From contig NZ_JAKOIW010000026.1 in the NCBI RefSeq assembly GCF_022206305.1, positions 1 through 51,190 on the forward strand: 51,190 nt of DNA. The letters run 5' to 3'. The DNA comes from Gordonia sp. 'Campus'. GTDB taxonomy: Bacteria > Actinomycetota > Actinomycetes > Mycobacteriales > Mycobacteriaceae. The stretch's first letter is position 1. Each line of letters begins with the position of its first letter. The notes under the pieces were generated by a model, which was not told the origin of the DNA, searched no databases, and saw only the letters and a list, made by a program, of their open reading frames with translations. A program made the position numbers and the translations under genes. This document shows positions 16,632-26,116 of the stretch, one piece after another.

Positions 16632-18674
16632 ATGGAACGCGTGACTGCATCGAACACAGACCTCAAGTCCGGCCTCGACCTCGAGTGGGTCGACGAGTCC
16701 GTCCGCATCCAGGACGATCTGTTCGCGCACGTGAACGGGAAGTGGCTCGACTCGCATGTCATCCCTGACGACCGTTCGGTCGACGGCGCGTTCCACGTGC
16801 TGCGTGACAACTCCGAGGAGAACGTCCGCGACATCATCACCGAGTGCGCGGCGTCGAACCCCGAGAGCGGGTCGGACGAACAGAAGATCGGCGACCTCTA
16901 CGCGTCGTTCATGGACACCGACCACATCGAAGCCCTCGGGATCGGCCCGATCAGCGGCGAGCTGGAGAAGATCGCGGCACTCGACTCCGTCGATGCGTTC
17001 GCTCGTCGCCTCGGCCGGCTGCAACGACATGGGACAGGCGGACTGTTCGGCTTCTACGTCGACACCGACGCCCGGCAGTCCGACCGCTACCTCGTGCATC
17101 TCACCCAGTCCGGGCTCGGGCTGCCCGACGAGTCGTATTACCGGCCCGGTTCGGACGGCACCGACAAGCATGCCGAGACGAGGACGGCGTATGTCGCGCA
17201 CGTCGAGCGGATGTTCGCGTTGGCCGGATTCGACGACGCCGCCACGCGTGCCGCGACCGTGCTCGACCTCGAGACCGCGATCGCCGCGGAACACTGGGAC
17301 GTCGTCCGCCGCCGCGATGCCGAACTCACCTACAACCTCATGCCGCTGGACGAATTGTCGTCGACCGCAGACGGATTCCCGCTCAGCGAATGGTTCGGTG
17401 GACTGGGCACCAGCGGCGACGCGACCTTCGGCGAGGTTGTCGTCGCACAGCCGTCCTTCGTGTCCGGGGTGTCGGGCCTCCTCGGTTCGCGTCCGCTCGA
17501 CGAGTGGAAGACATGGCTGACCTGGCGTCTGCTGCGCTCGGCGGCACCGTATCTGTCCTCGGCGTTCGTCGACGAGAACTTCGACTTCTACGGCCGCACC
17601 CTCACCGGCGCCGAGTCCAACCGCGACCGGTGGAAGCGCGGCGTGGGCTTCGTCGAGGCGGCGATGGGCTTCGCGGTCGGCAAATTGTATGTGGCCAAGC
17701 ACTTCCCGCCGGAGGCCAAGGCCCGGATGGACGAGCTGATCGCCAACCTGGTCGAGGCGTACCGCCGCAACATCTCCGACCTGCCGTGGATGACCCCCGA
17801 CACCCGGGAGAAGGCCCTGGTCAAACTCGGCAAGTTCACCCCGAAGGTCGGCTATCCGGCCAAGTGGCGGGACTACAGCTCGCTGTGCGTCGACCGCGGC
17901 GACCTCATCGGAAACGTCGCGCGCGCTTCGTCGTTCGAGCAGGATCGTGAGTTCGCGAAGATCGGCTCGCCGGTCGATCGGGACGAGTGGTTCATGACGC
18001 CGCAGACGGTCAACGCCTACTACAACCCCGGCATGAACGAGATCGTTTTCCCCGCCGCGATCCTGCAGCCGCCCTTCTTCGACCCGGAGGCCGACGACGC
18101 CGCGAACTACGGCGGGATCGGCGCGGTGATCGGTCACGAGATCGGCCACGGCTTCGACGACCAGGGCGCCAAGTACGACGGCGACGGCAACCTCGTCGAC
18201 TGGTGGACCGACGCCGATCGGTCGGAGTTCTCGTCGCGGACACGCAAGCTGATCGATCAGTACGGTGAGTTCACCCCGGTCGGGCTCGACTCCGAGTACA
18301 AGGTCAACGGCGAGTTCACGATCGGCGAGAACATCGGCGATCTCGGTGGGTTGTCGATCGGGCTCGTGGCTTATCAGATCGCGAATGAGACCGGCGCCGG
18401 GAGCGGAGCGAGCGGGCCGAATGAGACCGGCGAGCCGCCGGTGATCGACGAGTTGACCGGCATTCAGCGTGTGTTCTTCAGCTGGGCCCAGATCTGGCGC
18501 ACCAAGACCCGGGATGCCGAGGCCATCCGTCGACTGTCCATCGACCCGCATTCGCCGCCGGAGTTCCGGTGCAACGGCGTCGTCCGCAACATGGACGCCT
18601 TCTATGAGGCGTTCGACGTGAAGCCAGGTGACGCACTGTATCTGGACGAGGCTGAGCGCGTCCGGATCTGGTGA
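16632..18674 (+). CDS. M13 family zinc metallopeptidase (neprilysin-like)
   Basis: Peptidase of 680 residues, close to the usual length of mycobacterial Zmp1. The zinc site is VIGHEIGHGFDDQG (His 502, Glu 503, His 506) with the third ligand in ENIGDLGG (Glu 566); the substrate-binding NAYYNPGMNEIVFPAAIL motif precedes it. No signal peptide is visible, as in Zmp1, so export would use another route. A 36-bp in-frame duplication adds a second NETG-containing segment near residues 585-600. Start is ATG 16632; a GTG at 16641 is also plausible. Its stop overlaps the GTG of the K+ channel gene. Confidence 0.93.
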   Translation: MERVTASNTDLKSGLDLEWVDESVRIQDDLFAHVNGKWLDSHVIPDDRSVDGAFHVLRDNSEENVRDIITECAASNPESGSDEQKIGDLYASFMDTDHIEALGIGPISGELEKIAALDSVDAFARRLGRLQRHGTGGLFGFYVDTDARQSDRYLVHLTQSGLGLPDESYYRPGSDGTDKHAETRTAYVAHVERMFALAGFDDAATRAATVLDLETAIAAEHWDVVRRRDAELTYNLMPLDELSSTADGFPLSEWFGGLGTSGDATFGEVVVAQPSFVSGVSGLLGSRPLDEWKTWLTWRLLRSAAPYLSSAFVDENFDFYGRTLTGAESNRDRWKRGVGFVEAAMGFAVGKLYVAKHFPPEAKARMDELIANLVEAYRRNISDLPWMTPDTREKALVKLGKFTPKVGYPAKWRDYSSLCVDRGDLIGNVARASSFEQDREFAKIGSPVDRDEWFMTPQTVNAYYNPGMNEIVFPAAILQPPFFDPEADDAANYGGIGAVIGHEIGHGFDDQGAKYDGDGNLVDWWTDADRSEFSSRTRKLIDQYGEFTPVGLDSEYKVNGEFTIGENIGDLGGLSIGLVAYQIANETGAGSGASGPNETGEPPVIDELTGIQRVFFSWAQIWRTKTRDAEAIRRLSIDPHSPPEFRCNGVVRNMDAFYEAFDVKPGDALYLDEAERVRIW

Positions 18675-19252
18675 ACGCGGTGCCCGGCGCTGACGGAGGA
18701 TCCCAGGACTCGAGTTCCCCGGCGGCGCCGGGGGCGGCCGGTTCCCTCGGACTGGTCCGGGGGCGCGAACTCACGGTCGCCCTGTTGCGCCCCATCGGCG
18801 CGGCGGTCGTCCTGCTCGCCGGGTATTTCCTGCTGCCCATCGACAAGGCGAGCGATCTGAACTACCTCGGCCTGGTGGTGGGCGCTCTTCTGCTGCTCGC
18901 GTTCTGCGTGTGGGAGGTCCGCAAGTTCGCGCACTCGGACCGTCCGGTCGCGACCGCGATGGAGATGCTCGTCGCGCTGGCCGGGTTCTACATCGTGTCG
19001 TTCGCGACGACCTATTTCCTGTTCTCCGAATACGATCCCGGGAGCTTCAACGAGTCGCTCACCCGCGTCGACGCCCTGTACTTTTGTCTCACCGTGTTCA
19101 CCACGACGGGTTTCGGTGACATCGCGCCGGATTCGCAGGGGGCGCGTGTCGCGGTCTCGATCCAGATGGCGAGCACCCTGCTGCTGCTCGGGCTCGGCGT
19201 CCGGTTCCTCAATCTGCTGGTGAACCAGCGACGCCAGGCCACCGGACGGTGA
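18671..19252 (+). CDS. Two-pore-helix potassium channel family protein
   Basis: Membrane protein of 193 residues with about four hydrophobic helices (two near 38-80, then an ion-channel module at ~95-185) and a pore loop carrying the selectivity filter TTGFGD. Such Ion_trans_2 proteins form tetrameric K+ channels; no RCK or cyclic-nucleotide domain is attached, so gating is unknown. The GTG start overlaps the peptidase stop (GTGA), an unusual but clear coupling. It ends 55 bp from the convergent alcohol dehydrogenase gene. Confidence 0.88.
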   Translation: MNAVPGADGGSQDSSSPAAPGAAGSLGLVRGRELTVALLRPIGAAVVLLAGYFLLPIDKASDLNYLGLVVGALLLLAFCVWEVRKFAHSDRPVATAMEMLVALAGFYIVSFATTYFLFSEYDPGSFNESLTRVDALYFCLTVFTTTGFGDIAPDSQGARVAVSIQMASTLLLLGLGVRFLNLLVNQRRQATGR

Positions 19253-19307
19253 CCTGGCGTCGTTGATCTGGTTCGCTGATCCGGTCTGACCGATCAGGCG
19301 CGACCGC

Positions 19308-20435
19308 TCAGTAGTCGTCCTCGCCGTAGACGATCATGCCGCGGATGTTGTTGCCCGCCAGCATGTCGTCGTAGGCCTCGTTGATCTGGTCGAGCCGGTA
19401 GGTCTTGGTCACCAGGTCGTCGAGGTTGAGCTTGCCTGCGCGGTATTCGTTGAGCAGCGCCGGTACCTGCGTGCGGGGGCTCGCGCCACCGAAGATCGCG
19501 CCCTGCACGCGCTTCTGCATGAGGGTGAGGTCGAACAGGTTCATCTGGGCGTCCATCGACTGGAAGTTGCCCATGCCGACCACGACGACCTGGCCCGCCT
19601 TGCCGGTGAGCGCGAGGGCGGGAGCGATCATCGACCCGTCGATCTCACCCACGGTGAGGATCGTCGTGTTGGCCATCTTGCCCCAGGTGATGTCGCCGAT
19701 CGCCTCGAGCGCGGCCTCCATCGACGGGAAGGTATGTGTCGCACCGAGCTTCTCGGCCATCTGCAACTTGAACGGCACCGGATCGACGGCGATGACGTTG
19801 CGTGCGCCGGCGGCGGCCGCACCCTGGATCGAGTTGATGCCGACACCGCCGATGCCGACGACCACCACCGTGTCACCGGCGTGGGTGCCACCGATCTCGA
19901 CGGCCGAACCCCAGCCGGTCGCGACGCCGCAGCCGAGGAGCGCGGCCGCCTGCAGCGGGATGTCGTCTTCGATCTTGACCAACGACGCCTCGTTGACGGT
20001 GATGTACGGCGCGAAGGTGCCGAGCATGCACATCTGCACGAGGGGAAGCCCGTCGGAGGTGAACGCGCGGTTGGTGTCGTCGGCGATGGACAGACCCGTC
20101 AGCAGGCGTGCTCCCTCGTCACAGATGTTCTGCTGACCGCGCGAGCACGGTTCGCAGGTTCCGCAGGCGGGGATGAACGCGGTGACGACGTGGTCGCCTT
20201 CCTTGAGCTTCGTGACGCCGGGTCCGACCTTCGTCACCACACCCGCGCCCTCGTGGCCGCCGAGGACCGGCATCGGGGCGGGGCTGTCACCGGTCCGCAG
20301 ATGGTGGTCGGAGTGGCACAGGCCCGAGCTGACGAGCTTGACCTGGACCTCGCCCGCCACCGGGTCGCCGAGTTCGAATTCCTCGATCTTCCACTCTTCG
20401 CCCGGATTCCGCAGAACTGCACCCTTGGTCTTCAT
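19308..20435 (-). CDS. NDMA-dependent zinc-containing alcohol dehydrogenase
   Basis: Medium-chain dehydrogenase of 375 residues. Catalytic zinc ligands lie in SSGLCHSDHHL and GGHEGAGVV, the structural zinc in CGTCEPCSRGQQNIC, and the Rossmann glycines in VVVVGIGGVGINSIQGA. Overall it matches the actinobacterial NDMA-dependent alcohol dehydrogenases, which keep NAD(H) bound and pass electrons to an unknown acceptor, in some cases through a mycofactocin system. No mycofactocin genes are in the window. It is a single-gene unit read away from the MMPL gene across a 248-bp divergent region in which I see no strong motif. Confidence 0.93.
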   Translation of the reverse strand: MKTKGAVLRNPGEEWKIEEFELGDPVAGEVQVKLVSSGLCHSDHHLRTGDSPAPMPVLGGHEGAGVVTKVGPGVTKLKEGDHVVTAFIPACGTCEPCSRGQQNICDEGARLLTGLSIADDTNRAFTSDGLPLVQMCMLGTFAPYITVNEASLVKIEDDIPLQAAALLGCGVATGWGSAVEIGGTHAGDTVVVVGIGGVGINSIQGAAAAGARNVIAVDPVPFKLQMAEKLGATHTFPSMEAALEAIGDITWGKMANTTILTVGEIDGSMIAPALALTGKAGQVVVVGMGNFQSMDAQMNLFDLTLMQKRVQGAIFGGASPRTQVPALLNEYRAGKLNLDDLVTKTYRLDQINEAYDDMLAGNNIRGMIVYGEDDY

Positions 20436-20683
20436 ACGTGCTCCCTTGCTCGTGCCGCCCGACTCGGGGCGTTAGATATCGCCGTCTGCTTATGCGACGT
20501 AGGTCACATGGTGGTCGAAGTTCGATCCGGGCGCAGCAGATTCATCCGATCCATGGCACAAGATTGCGGGTGGTGTTCCAGCGCGCCATCCGGACGGTCG
20601 AGGACACCGAATCCGCGGGCATGCAGCCGTTTTCTCGACGCCGGTCCACCGCGCCCGGAGCCGACGCGTGTCACGATGAACCC

Positions 20684-22849
20684 ATGCCGGACACGACCGA
20701 TCCGAGTCCCCGTCCCGTTCGCCGCCACCGCTGGCTCATCCCGGCCCTGCTTCTCCTCGGCTGGATCGTCATCGGCGGTGTCACCGGCCCCTTCGCCGGG
20801 CAGCTGGCGAGCGTCGCGAGCAACGACAACAGCACGTTCCTCCCGTCGTCCGCCGAGTCGACCCGGGTCCAGAACCTGCTCGCCGATTTCCAGGACACCG
20901 ACGAGATCCCCGCGATCGTCATCGCGGAACGGACCGGTGGCATCACCCCGGCTGACCTCGAGTTCCTGACCACCGCCACCGCACCGCTGGCGGGCACCGA
21001 GGGTTTCGGTCCGGCCGTCTCGCCGCCGATCCCGTCGAAGGACGGGGAGGCCGCCGAGCTCTTCGTACCGATCTCCACCGCGGGCGAACCCGCCGACACC
21101 GTCGAGATCTTGCGTGAGGCACTGGCCGACGCACCGGCAGGCCTCGACGTCGCCGTCACCGGACCGGCGGGTCAGATCGCCGATCTGGGCGAGGCCTTCG
21201 CGGGGATCGACGGCCTGCTGCTGCTGGTGGCCGGTTCCGTGGTGATCCTGATCCTCATCGTCGTGTATCGCAGCCCGATCCTGCCGTTCGTGGTGCTGAT
21301 CTCCGCGGTCTTCGCCCTGGGCCTCGCGTCGGGGGCGGTCTATTTCCTCACCAAACAGGGCGTCCTCGACCTCAACGGCCAGAGTCAGGGAATCCTGTTC
21401 ATCCTCGTCTTCGGGGCGGCGACCGACTACGCACTCCTGCTGGTCTCCCGATATCGCGAGGAACTCATCGGCACCGACGACAAGTACGCGGCCATCCGGC
21501 AGGCGTGGCGGGCGACCATCGAACCGGTCGGCGCATCCGCCGGCACCGTCATCGCCGGCGTCCTGTGCCTGCTGCTGTCGGATCTGAACTCCAACAAGAG
21601 CCTCGGTCCGGTCGCCGCCCTCGGCATCGTGGCGTCGTTCCTGGCGTCGATGACGTTCCTGCCCGCCGCGCTGGCGCTGCTCGGCCGCACCGCGTTCTGG
21701 CCGCTCCGACCCAAGTACGAGCCGTCGACCTCAGCCGACACCGGCGCCACCCACCGGTTGTGGAAGCGGATCGCCGACCGGGTGGCCGCATCACCGCGCG
21801 CCATCTGGGCGGGCACGCTCATCCTGTTGCTCATCGGCGCGGCCTTCGCCCCGACCTTCAAGGCCGACGGCGTCGCCACGACCGACTACTTCATGGGGAC
21901 CGTGGAATCGGTCGAGGGGGCGAAGGTCCAGGCCGAGCACTTCGACGCGGGCAGTGGGTCGCCCACCTACGTCATCACCACGGAGGCGAACAGCGACCGG
22001 GTCCTGGAGAAGGTGCGCGGCACCGAGGGCGTAGCGGGAGCCGACCTCGTCAAGGGCTCCGACCCCGCCGACCCCGCCCCGCTGGTACGTGACGGGAAGG
22101 TCGCGATCGCCGCGACGCTCACCGACAACGCCGACTCGCTGGCCGCGCAGGACACCGTGATCGCCATCCGCTCGGCGGTAAACGATGTGCCGGACACGCT
22201 GGTCGGCGGCACCACCGCGATCGATCTCGACACTCGCGAGACATCCATCCACGATCGCAACCTGATCATCCCGATCGTGCTGCTGGTGGTCTTCGTCATC
22301 CTCGTGGCCCTGCTGCGCAGCATCGTCGCCCCGGCCATCCTGCTCGCCACGACCGTTCTGTCGTTCGCCGCGACGATCGGGGTGGCGGCGCTGCTGTTCA
22401 ACGGACCATTCGGTTTCCCCGGCGCCGACCCGGTGGTGCCGCTGTTCGCGTTCGTCTTCCTCGTCGCGCTCGGCATCGACTACAACATCTTCCTGATGAC
22501 CCGGGTGCGTGAGGAGACACTCCGGCACGGGACGCGGCTCGGGATGATCCGGGGCCTGACCGCGACGGGCGGGGTCATCACCTCGGCCGGGGTGGTCCTC
22601 GCCGCGACCTTCGCCGCGCTGGCGGTGATCCCGCTGCTGTTCCTGTTCCAGGTCGCGTTCCTGGTCGCGTTCGGAGTTCTGGTCGACACGCTGATCGTGC
22701 GGACGCTGCTCGTGCCCGCCCTGACCCTCGACATCGGGCGGCGGGTCTGGTGGCCGAGCGCCCTCGCCAGGAGTGATCACCGGACGGAGAACAGCTCTGC
22801 TGCAACGGAGTTCGTCGATTCTGCGCCCCCGCATCTCCGAAAGGGTTAG
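20684..22849 (+). CDS. MMPL family RND transporter
   Basis: Membrane transporter of 721 residues with the two-fold MMPL layout: TM1, a first periplasmic loop (~45-160), five helices including GAATDYALLLVSRYREE, a second loop (~385-520) and a second helix bundle with FLVALGIDYNIFLMTRVREE. The two Asp-Tyr motifs in the helix cores are the family's proton-relay residues. It is of the short YdfJ-like type rather than the large lipid-exporting MmpLs. Substrate unknown; neighbours (alcohol dehydrogenase, R2lox) would fit lipid chemistry. ATG 20684 is chosen because TM1 follows about 18 residues later. Confidence 0.92.
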   Translation: MPDTTDPSPRPVRRHRWLIPALLLLGWIVIGGVTGPFAGQLASVASNDNSTFLPSSAESTRVQNLLADFQDTDEIPAIVIAERTGGITPADLEFLTTATAPLAGTEGFGPAVSPPIPSKDGEAAELFVPISTAGEPADTVEILREALADAPAGLDVAVTGPAGQIADLGEAFAGIDGLLLLVAGSVVILILIVVYRSPILPFVVLISAVFALGLASGAVYFLTKQGVLDLNGQSQGILFILVFGAATDYALLLVSRYREELIGTDDKYAAIRQAWRATIEPVGASAGTVIAGVLCLLLSDLNSNKSLGPVAALGIVASFLASMTFLPAALALLGRTAFWPLRPKYEPSTSADTGATHRLWKRIADRVAASPRAIWAGTLILLLIGAAFAPTFKADGVATTDYFMGTVESVEGAKVQAEHFDAGSGSPTYVITTEANSDRVLEKVRGTEGVAGADLVKGSDPADPAPLVRDGKVAIAATLTDNADSLAAQDTVIAIRSAVNDVPDTLVGGTTAIDLDTRETSIHDRNLIIPIVLLVVFVILVALLRSIVAPAILLATTVLSFAATIGVAALLFNGPFGFPGADPVVPLFAFVFLVALGIDYNIFLMTRVREETLRHGTRLGMIRGLTATGGVITSAGVVLAATFAALAVIPLLFLFQVAFLVAFGVLVDTLIVRTLLVPALTLDIGRRVWWPSALARSDHRTENSSAATEFVDSAPPHLRKG

Positions 22850-22892
22850 CGTCGGGGTATTCCACTCCCGAAGTGTCTGGCTGGTGACCGGA

Positions 22893-23849
22893 ATGACTCT
22901 CATCGAACACAAAGCGCAGGGGCGCCAGGACTTCTCGTCGTTGCGTCAGGGCGGTCTCAACTGGGATTCATTTCCGTTGCGGCTCTTCGTCAAAGGCAAC
23001 TCCCGGTTCTGGGACCCGGTCGCCATCGACTTCACCCAGGATGCACAGGACTGGGCCGAGCTGTCCGACGAGCAGCGCCGCAGCGCGACCTACCTGGTGA
23101 GCCAGTTCATCGCGGGCGAAGAAGCGGTCACCCAGGACATCCAGCCGTTCATGAAGGCGATGGCGTCCGAGGGGCGGTTCGGCGACGAGATGTACCTGTC
23201 GCAGTTCTGTTTCGAGGAGGCCAAACACACCCAGGTGTTCCGGCGGTGGATGGACGCCGTCGGACTGACGGGCGACCTCCAGGCGTTCGTCGCGGAGAAC
23301 CCGTACTACCGCCAGCTGTTCTACGAGGAACTCCCCGACTCGCTGCACGCCCTCGACCACGACCCGTCCCCGCGCAACCAGATCCGGGCGAGCGTCACCT
23401 ACAACCACGTCATCGAGGGCAGTCTCGCGCTGACCGGCTACCACGCGTGGCAGAAGGTGTGCACCCGGTACGGCATCTTCCCCGGGATGCAGAAACTGAT
23501 CCGCTTCATCGGCGACGACGAGCGACGCCACATGGCGTGGGGCACCTTCACCTGCCGCCGCCACGTCGCCGCCGACGACTCGCTGTGGGAGACCGTCGGC
23601 GAGCGCATGAACGAACTGCTCCCGCTCGCCCTGGGAATGATCGAGTGGGTGAACCAGCAGTTCGAGGTCCAGCCGTTCGGCCTCGACAACAACGAGTTCC
23701 TCGGTTACGCGGCCGACCGTGCGCAACGCAGGCTGTCGGCCATCGAATCCGCTCGCGGACGCCCAGTCGCCGACATCGACCTCGACTACTCCCCCGAGGT
23801 CCTCGAGGACGCCATGGGCGAGGACGACGCGGCGCGCCTGCAGATGTGA
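22893..23849 (+). CDS. R2-like ligand-binding oxidase (R2lox), Mn/Fe cofactor
   Basis: Ferritin-like oxidase of 318 residues. All metal ligands are present: Glu 76 (IAGEEAV), Glu 109 and His 112 (FEEAKH), Glu 175 (NHVIEG), Glu 210 and His 213 (DDERRH). Val 79 and Tyr 170 occupy the positions that form the Val-Tyr ether crosslink in the characterised M. tuberculosis (Rv0233) and Geobacillus proteins, each shifted by eight from the mycobacterial numbering. It is thus R2lox and not a ribonucleotide reductase subunit. It binds a long-chain ligand in related proteins. It follows the MMPL gene by 43 bp. Confidence 0.95.
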   Translation: MTLIEHKAQGRQDFSSLRQGGLNWDSFPLRLFVKGNSRFWDPVAIDFTQDAQDWAELSDEQRRSATYLVSQFIAGEEAVTQDIQPFMKAMASEGRFGDEMYLSQFCFEEAKHTQVFRRWMDAVGLTGDLQAFVAENPYYRQLFYEELPDSLHALDHDPSPRNQIRASVTYNHVIEGSLALTGYHAWQKVCTRYGIFPGMQKLIRFIGDDERRHMAWGTFTCRRHVAADDSLWETVGERMNELLPLALGMIEWVNQQFEVQPFGLDNNEFLGYAADRAQRRLSAIESARGRPVADIDLDYSPEVLEDAMGEDDAARLQM

Positions 23850-23859
23850 GTCGTGACCG

Positions 23860-24468
23860 TCAACGGCGGTCGAGATCCACGACGCGGTCGGCGCGTGCTT
23901 CCACGAGCCCACGGCCGTGGCTGATCAGGAGCAGGCCGGCGCCATCGTCGACGAGGCCGTCGAGCAATGACATCACCGCCCGCGAAGCGATCGGGTCCAG
24001 CATGGCCGTCGGCTCGTCGCAGAGCAGGATGCGCGGTGCCTGGACGATGAGTCGTCCGATACACGCACGCTGGAGCTGACCGTCACTGACCTGAGACGGG
24101 TATCGGTCCAGGAGTCCGGCGTCGAGCCCGACGCGGGCGGCGATCGGTTCGGCATCACAGTCGCGTCGCGCGATCGTGGCGGGTTCGGTCACGATCCGCC
24201 GCAGCGTCCAGCGAGGATTGCTGACGAGTCGGGGATGCTGGGCGAGCAGACCGACGTCCCAGGGCCGGCGGTCGTCACCACGCCACTCGACCCGGCCGGC
24301 CGCCGTGGGGGCCAGCCCCGCGAGGATGCGCAGCAGCGTCGTCTTGCCGCTCCCCGATCGTCCGACGACACCGGTGACCGACCCGGCCCCCACCATCACG
24401 TCGAGATCCTCGAAGAGGGCGGTGCCGCCGACACGGGCGGCGAGGCCGGTGCCGAGCAGTGCGGTCAT
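23860..24468 (-). CDS. ABC importer ATP-binding protein 2 (DppF/NikE-like), short
   Basis: ATPase of 202 residues with Walker A GRSGSGKTTL, a Q loop (GLLAQHP), a modified signature (SDGQLQRACIGRLI in place of LSGGQ), Walker B RILLCDEPTA and the H loop LLISHG. It lacks the C-terminal oligopeptide-binding extension usual in DppF and is ~50-60 residues shorter than typical. Its ATG overlaps the stop of ATP-binding protein 1. It is the last gene of the five-gene importer operon and converges on R2lox with ten bases between. Confidence 0.9.
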   Translation of the reverse strand: MTALLGTGLAARVGGTALFEDLDVMVGAGSVTGVVGRSGSGKTTLLRILAGLAPTAAGRVEWRGDDRRPWDVGLLAQHPRLVSNPRWTLRRIVTEPATIARRDCDAEPIAARVGLDAGLLDRYPSQVSDGQLQRACIGRLIVQAPRILLCDEPTAMLDPIASRAVMSLLDGLVDDGAGLLLISHGRGLVEARADRVVDLDRR

Positions 24469-25256
24469 CGCACGGCCTCGAGGAACTCCGCCACGTAGGC
24501 GTCATCGGCCGCCGCCAGCGCGTCGAACCCGCCCTGCGCCACGATGCGGCCGGCGCGCATGACGACCACCCGGTCGTCGGTGGTGGCGGCTCGCCGCCGC
24601 AGCGTCTCGATGTCGTGGGTGATCACCAGCACCGCCACACCCCCGCGCGCCGACGCGGCGAGCAGCTCCCAGATCTCGGCCGCGAGGTCGGCGTCGAGTG
24701 CCGAGGTGGGTTCGTCGGCGACGAGGATCGCGGGGTCACCCGCGATCGCGGCGGCGATCGCGGCCCGCTGCGCCATGCCGCCGGAGAGCTCGTGCGGGTA
24801 CAGCCGCAACGCGACGGGGTCGAGATGGACCCGCCGGCAGAGTTCGGTCGCGTCGGCCGCACCGCCGAGGGTGGCGACCACTTCGTCGAGCTGATCACCG
24901 ATCGTCCGGACCGGGGTGAACGAGGTGGCCGCCGACTGCGGCACATGCCCGACGCGGTGTCCGCGGAGCCGACGCCATCTCGGGTCATGGCCGCGAAGTG
25001 CGTCCCCGACGAATTCCTCCCCGACGAAGTCCTCCCCGCCGACGCAGAGTCGTCCGGTCGCGGCGGAACCGGGAGGCAGGAGTCCGGACAGCACCGCCGC
25101 GATCATCGACTTGCCGCAGCCGGACTCGCCGACGAGTGCGGTCGTCGAACCCGCCGCCAGGTCGAGGGAGACGTCGTCGAGGACCCGGACCGCAGACCGG
25201 CGCCACCGTCCGCGGACGACGATGTCGACGCAGACACCGTCGAGCCGGGCGCTCAC
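24465..25256 (-). CDS. ABC importer ATP-binding protein 1 (DppD/NikD-like)
   Basis: ATPase of 263 residues with Walker A GESGCGKSMI, Q loop VPQSAATSF, signature HELSGGMAQRAAIAAA, Walker B ILVADEPTSALD and H loop VLVITHD. It pairs with the short ATPase downstream as the heterodimeric motor of a peptide/nickel-class importer. The GTG start overlaps the permease stop (GTGA), which decides it. The short C-terminus again lacks the oligopeptide-type tail. Confidence 0.92.
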   Translation of the reverse strand: MSARLDGVCVDIVVRGRWRRSAVRVLDDVSLDLAAGSTTALVGESGCGKSMIAAVLSGLLPPGSAATGRLCVGGEDFVGEEFVGDALRGHDPRWRRLRGHRVGHVPQSAATSFTPVRTIGDQLDEVVATLGGAADATELCRRVHLDPVALRLYPHELSGGMAQRAAIAAAIAGDPAILVADEPTSALDADLAAEIWELLAASARGGVAVLVITHDIETLRRRAATTDDRVVVMRAGRIVAQGGFDALAAADDAYVAEFLEAVR

Positions 25257-26116
25257 CGCCAGACCTCCCCCGCCGGCGGCAGGGTGACCCGCCGCAACGA
25301 GGCGGCCGCGGCCGCGCACGCCAGTGCGGTCACCATGAGCGCGATGCCCGGCACCGCGAGGGTCCACCAGGCGCCGGTGAGGACGTCGCCGCGCGCCTGG
25401 CCGAGGAGGGTGCCGAGGCTCGCCGAGTCGGGCGACAGCCCGACCCCCAGGAAGGACAGGGTCGTCTCGTGCCAGACCGCGTGCGGGAGCAGCACGGTCA
25501 TGGCCACCAGGATCTGTCCGCTCACGGCGGGCAGCAGGTGCCGGGTCGCGACGAAGGTGCGAGATGCCCCCGACAGCCGCGCCGCCTCGACCCACCCCGA
25601 CGAGGTCGCCTCGAGCAGTTCGGCGCGCACCACCCGGGCCACGGCGGGCCAGTGGGTCAAGGCGATCGACGCGATGATCGCGACCGGCTCGCCCCGCCAC
25701 ATCGCGGCGATCACCACGCCGACGACGAGGTGCGGCAGTGCGTTCACACCGTCGACGACTCGCATCACGAGGGCGTCGAACCAACCACCCACCGTCACCG
25801 ACCCCACTCCGATCAGCACGCCCAACACGGTCGCGATCACGGCGCACAGGACGGCGATGAGCAGCGAGATACGCAGTCCCTCCGCAGTTCTCACGCCGAG
25901 GTCGTAACCCGAGTGATCGGTGCCCGCCAGGGCGTCGGCGCCGGGCGGGAGCAGCGCCCGGGCGAAGTCGGCGGTCTGGTCGCCCGCCGCCATGGGCACG
26001 CCGACGGCGACGGATGCGACCACGGCCAGGACGATCCACGGCGCGAGCAGGAGTGCCCGGTCGCGCAGCGTTCGCGTGCGGGAGCGCGTGACCGTCGCGC
26101 CTGTTCGCGCAGTCAT
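25253..26116 (-). CDS. ABC importer permease 2 (DppC/NikC-like)
   Basis: Permease of 287 residues with an N-terminal helix, a GTDHSGYDLGVRTAEGLRISL segment typical of DppC/NikC proteins, five more helices and the EAA loop EAARLSGASRTFVATRHLLPAV that docks on the ATPases. It overlaps permease 1 upstream (ATGA) and ATPase 1 downstream (GTGA). Confidence 0.92.
   Translation of the reverse strand: MTARTGATVTRSRTRTLRDRALLLAPWIVLAVVASVAVGVPMAAGDQTADFARALLPPGADALAGTDHSGYDLGVRTAEGLRISLLIAVLCAVIATVLGVLIGVGSVTVGGWFDALVMRVVDGVNALPHLVVGVVIAAMWRGEPVAIIASIALTHWPAVARVVRAELLEATSSGWVEAARLSGASRTFVATRHLLPAVSGQILVAMTVLLPHAVWHETTLSFLGVGLSPDSASLGTLLGQARGDVLTGAWWTLAVPGIALMVTALACAAAAASLRRVTLPPAGEVWR

Noticed and set aside
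19253..19307. A terminator between the K+ channel and alcohol dehydrogenase genes
   Set aside because: Only a short, interrupted GATCCGGTC/CCGATC match is seen, too weak to call.
22893..23849. Ribonucleotide reductase small subunit
   Set aside because: The Val and Tyr positions and the ligand set are those of R2lox; the radical Tyr context of class I RNR is absent and no large-subunit gene is nearby.
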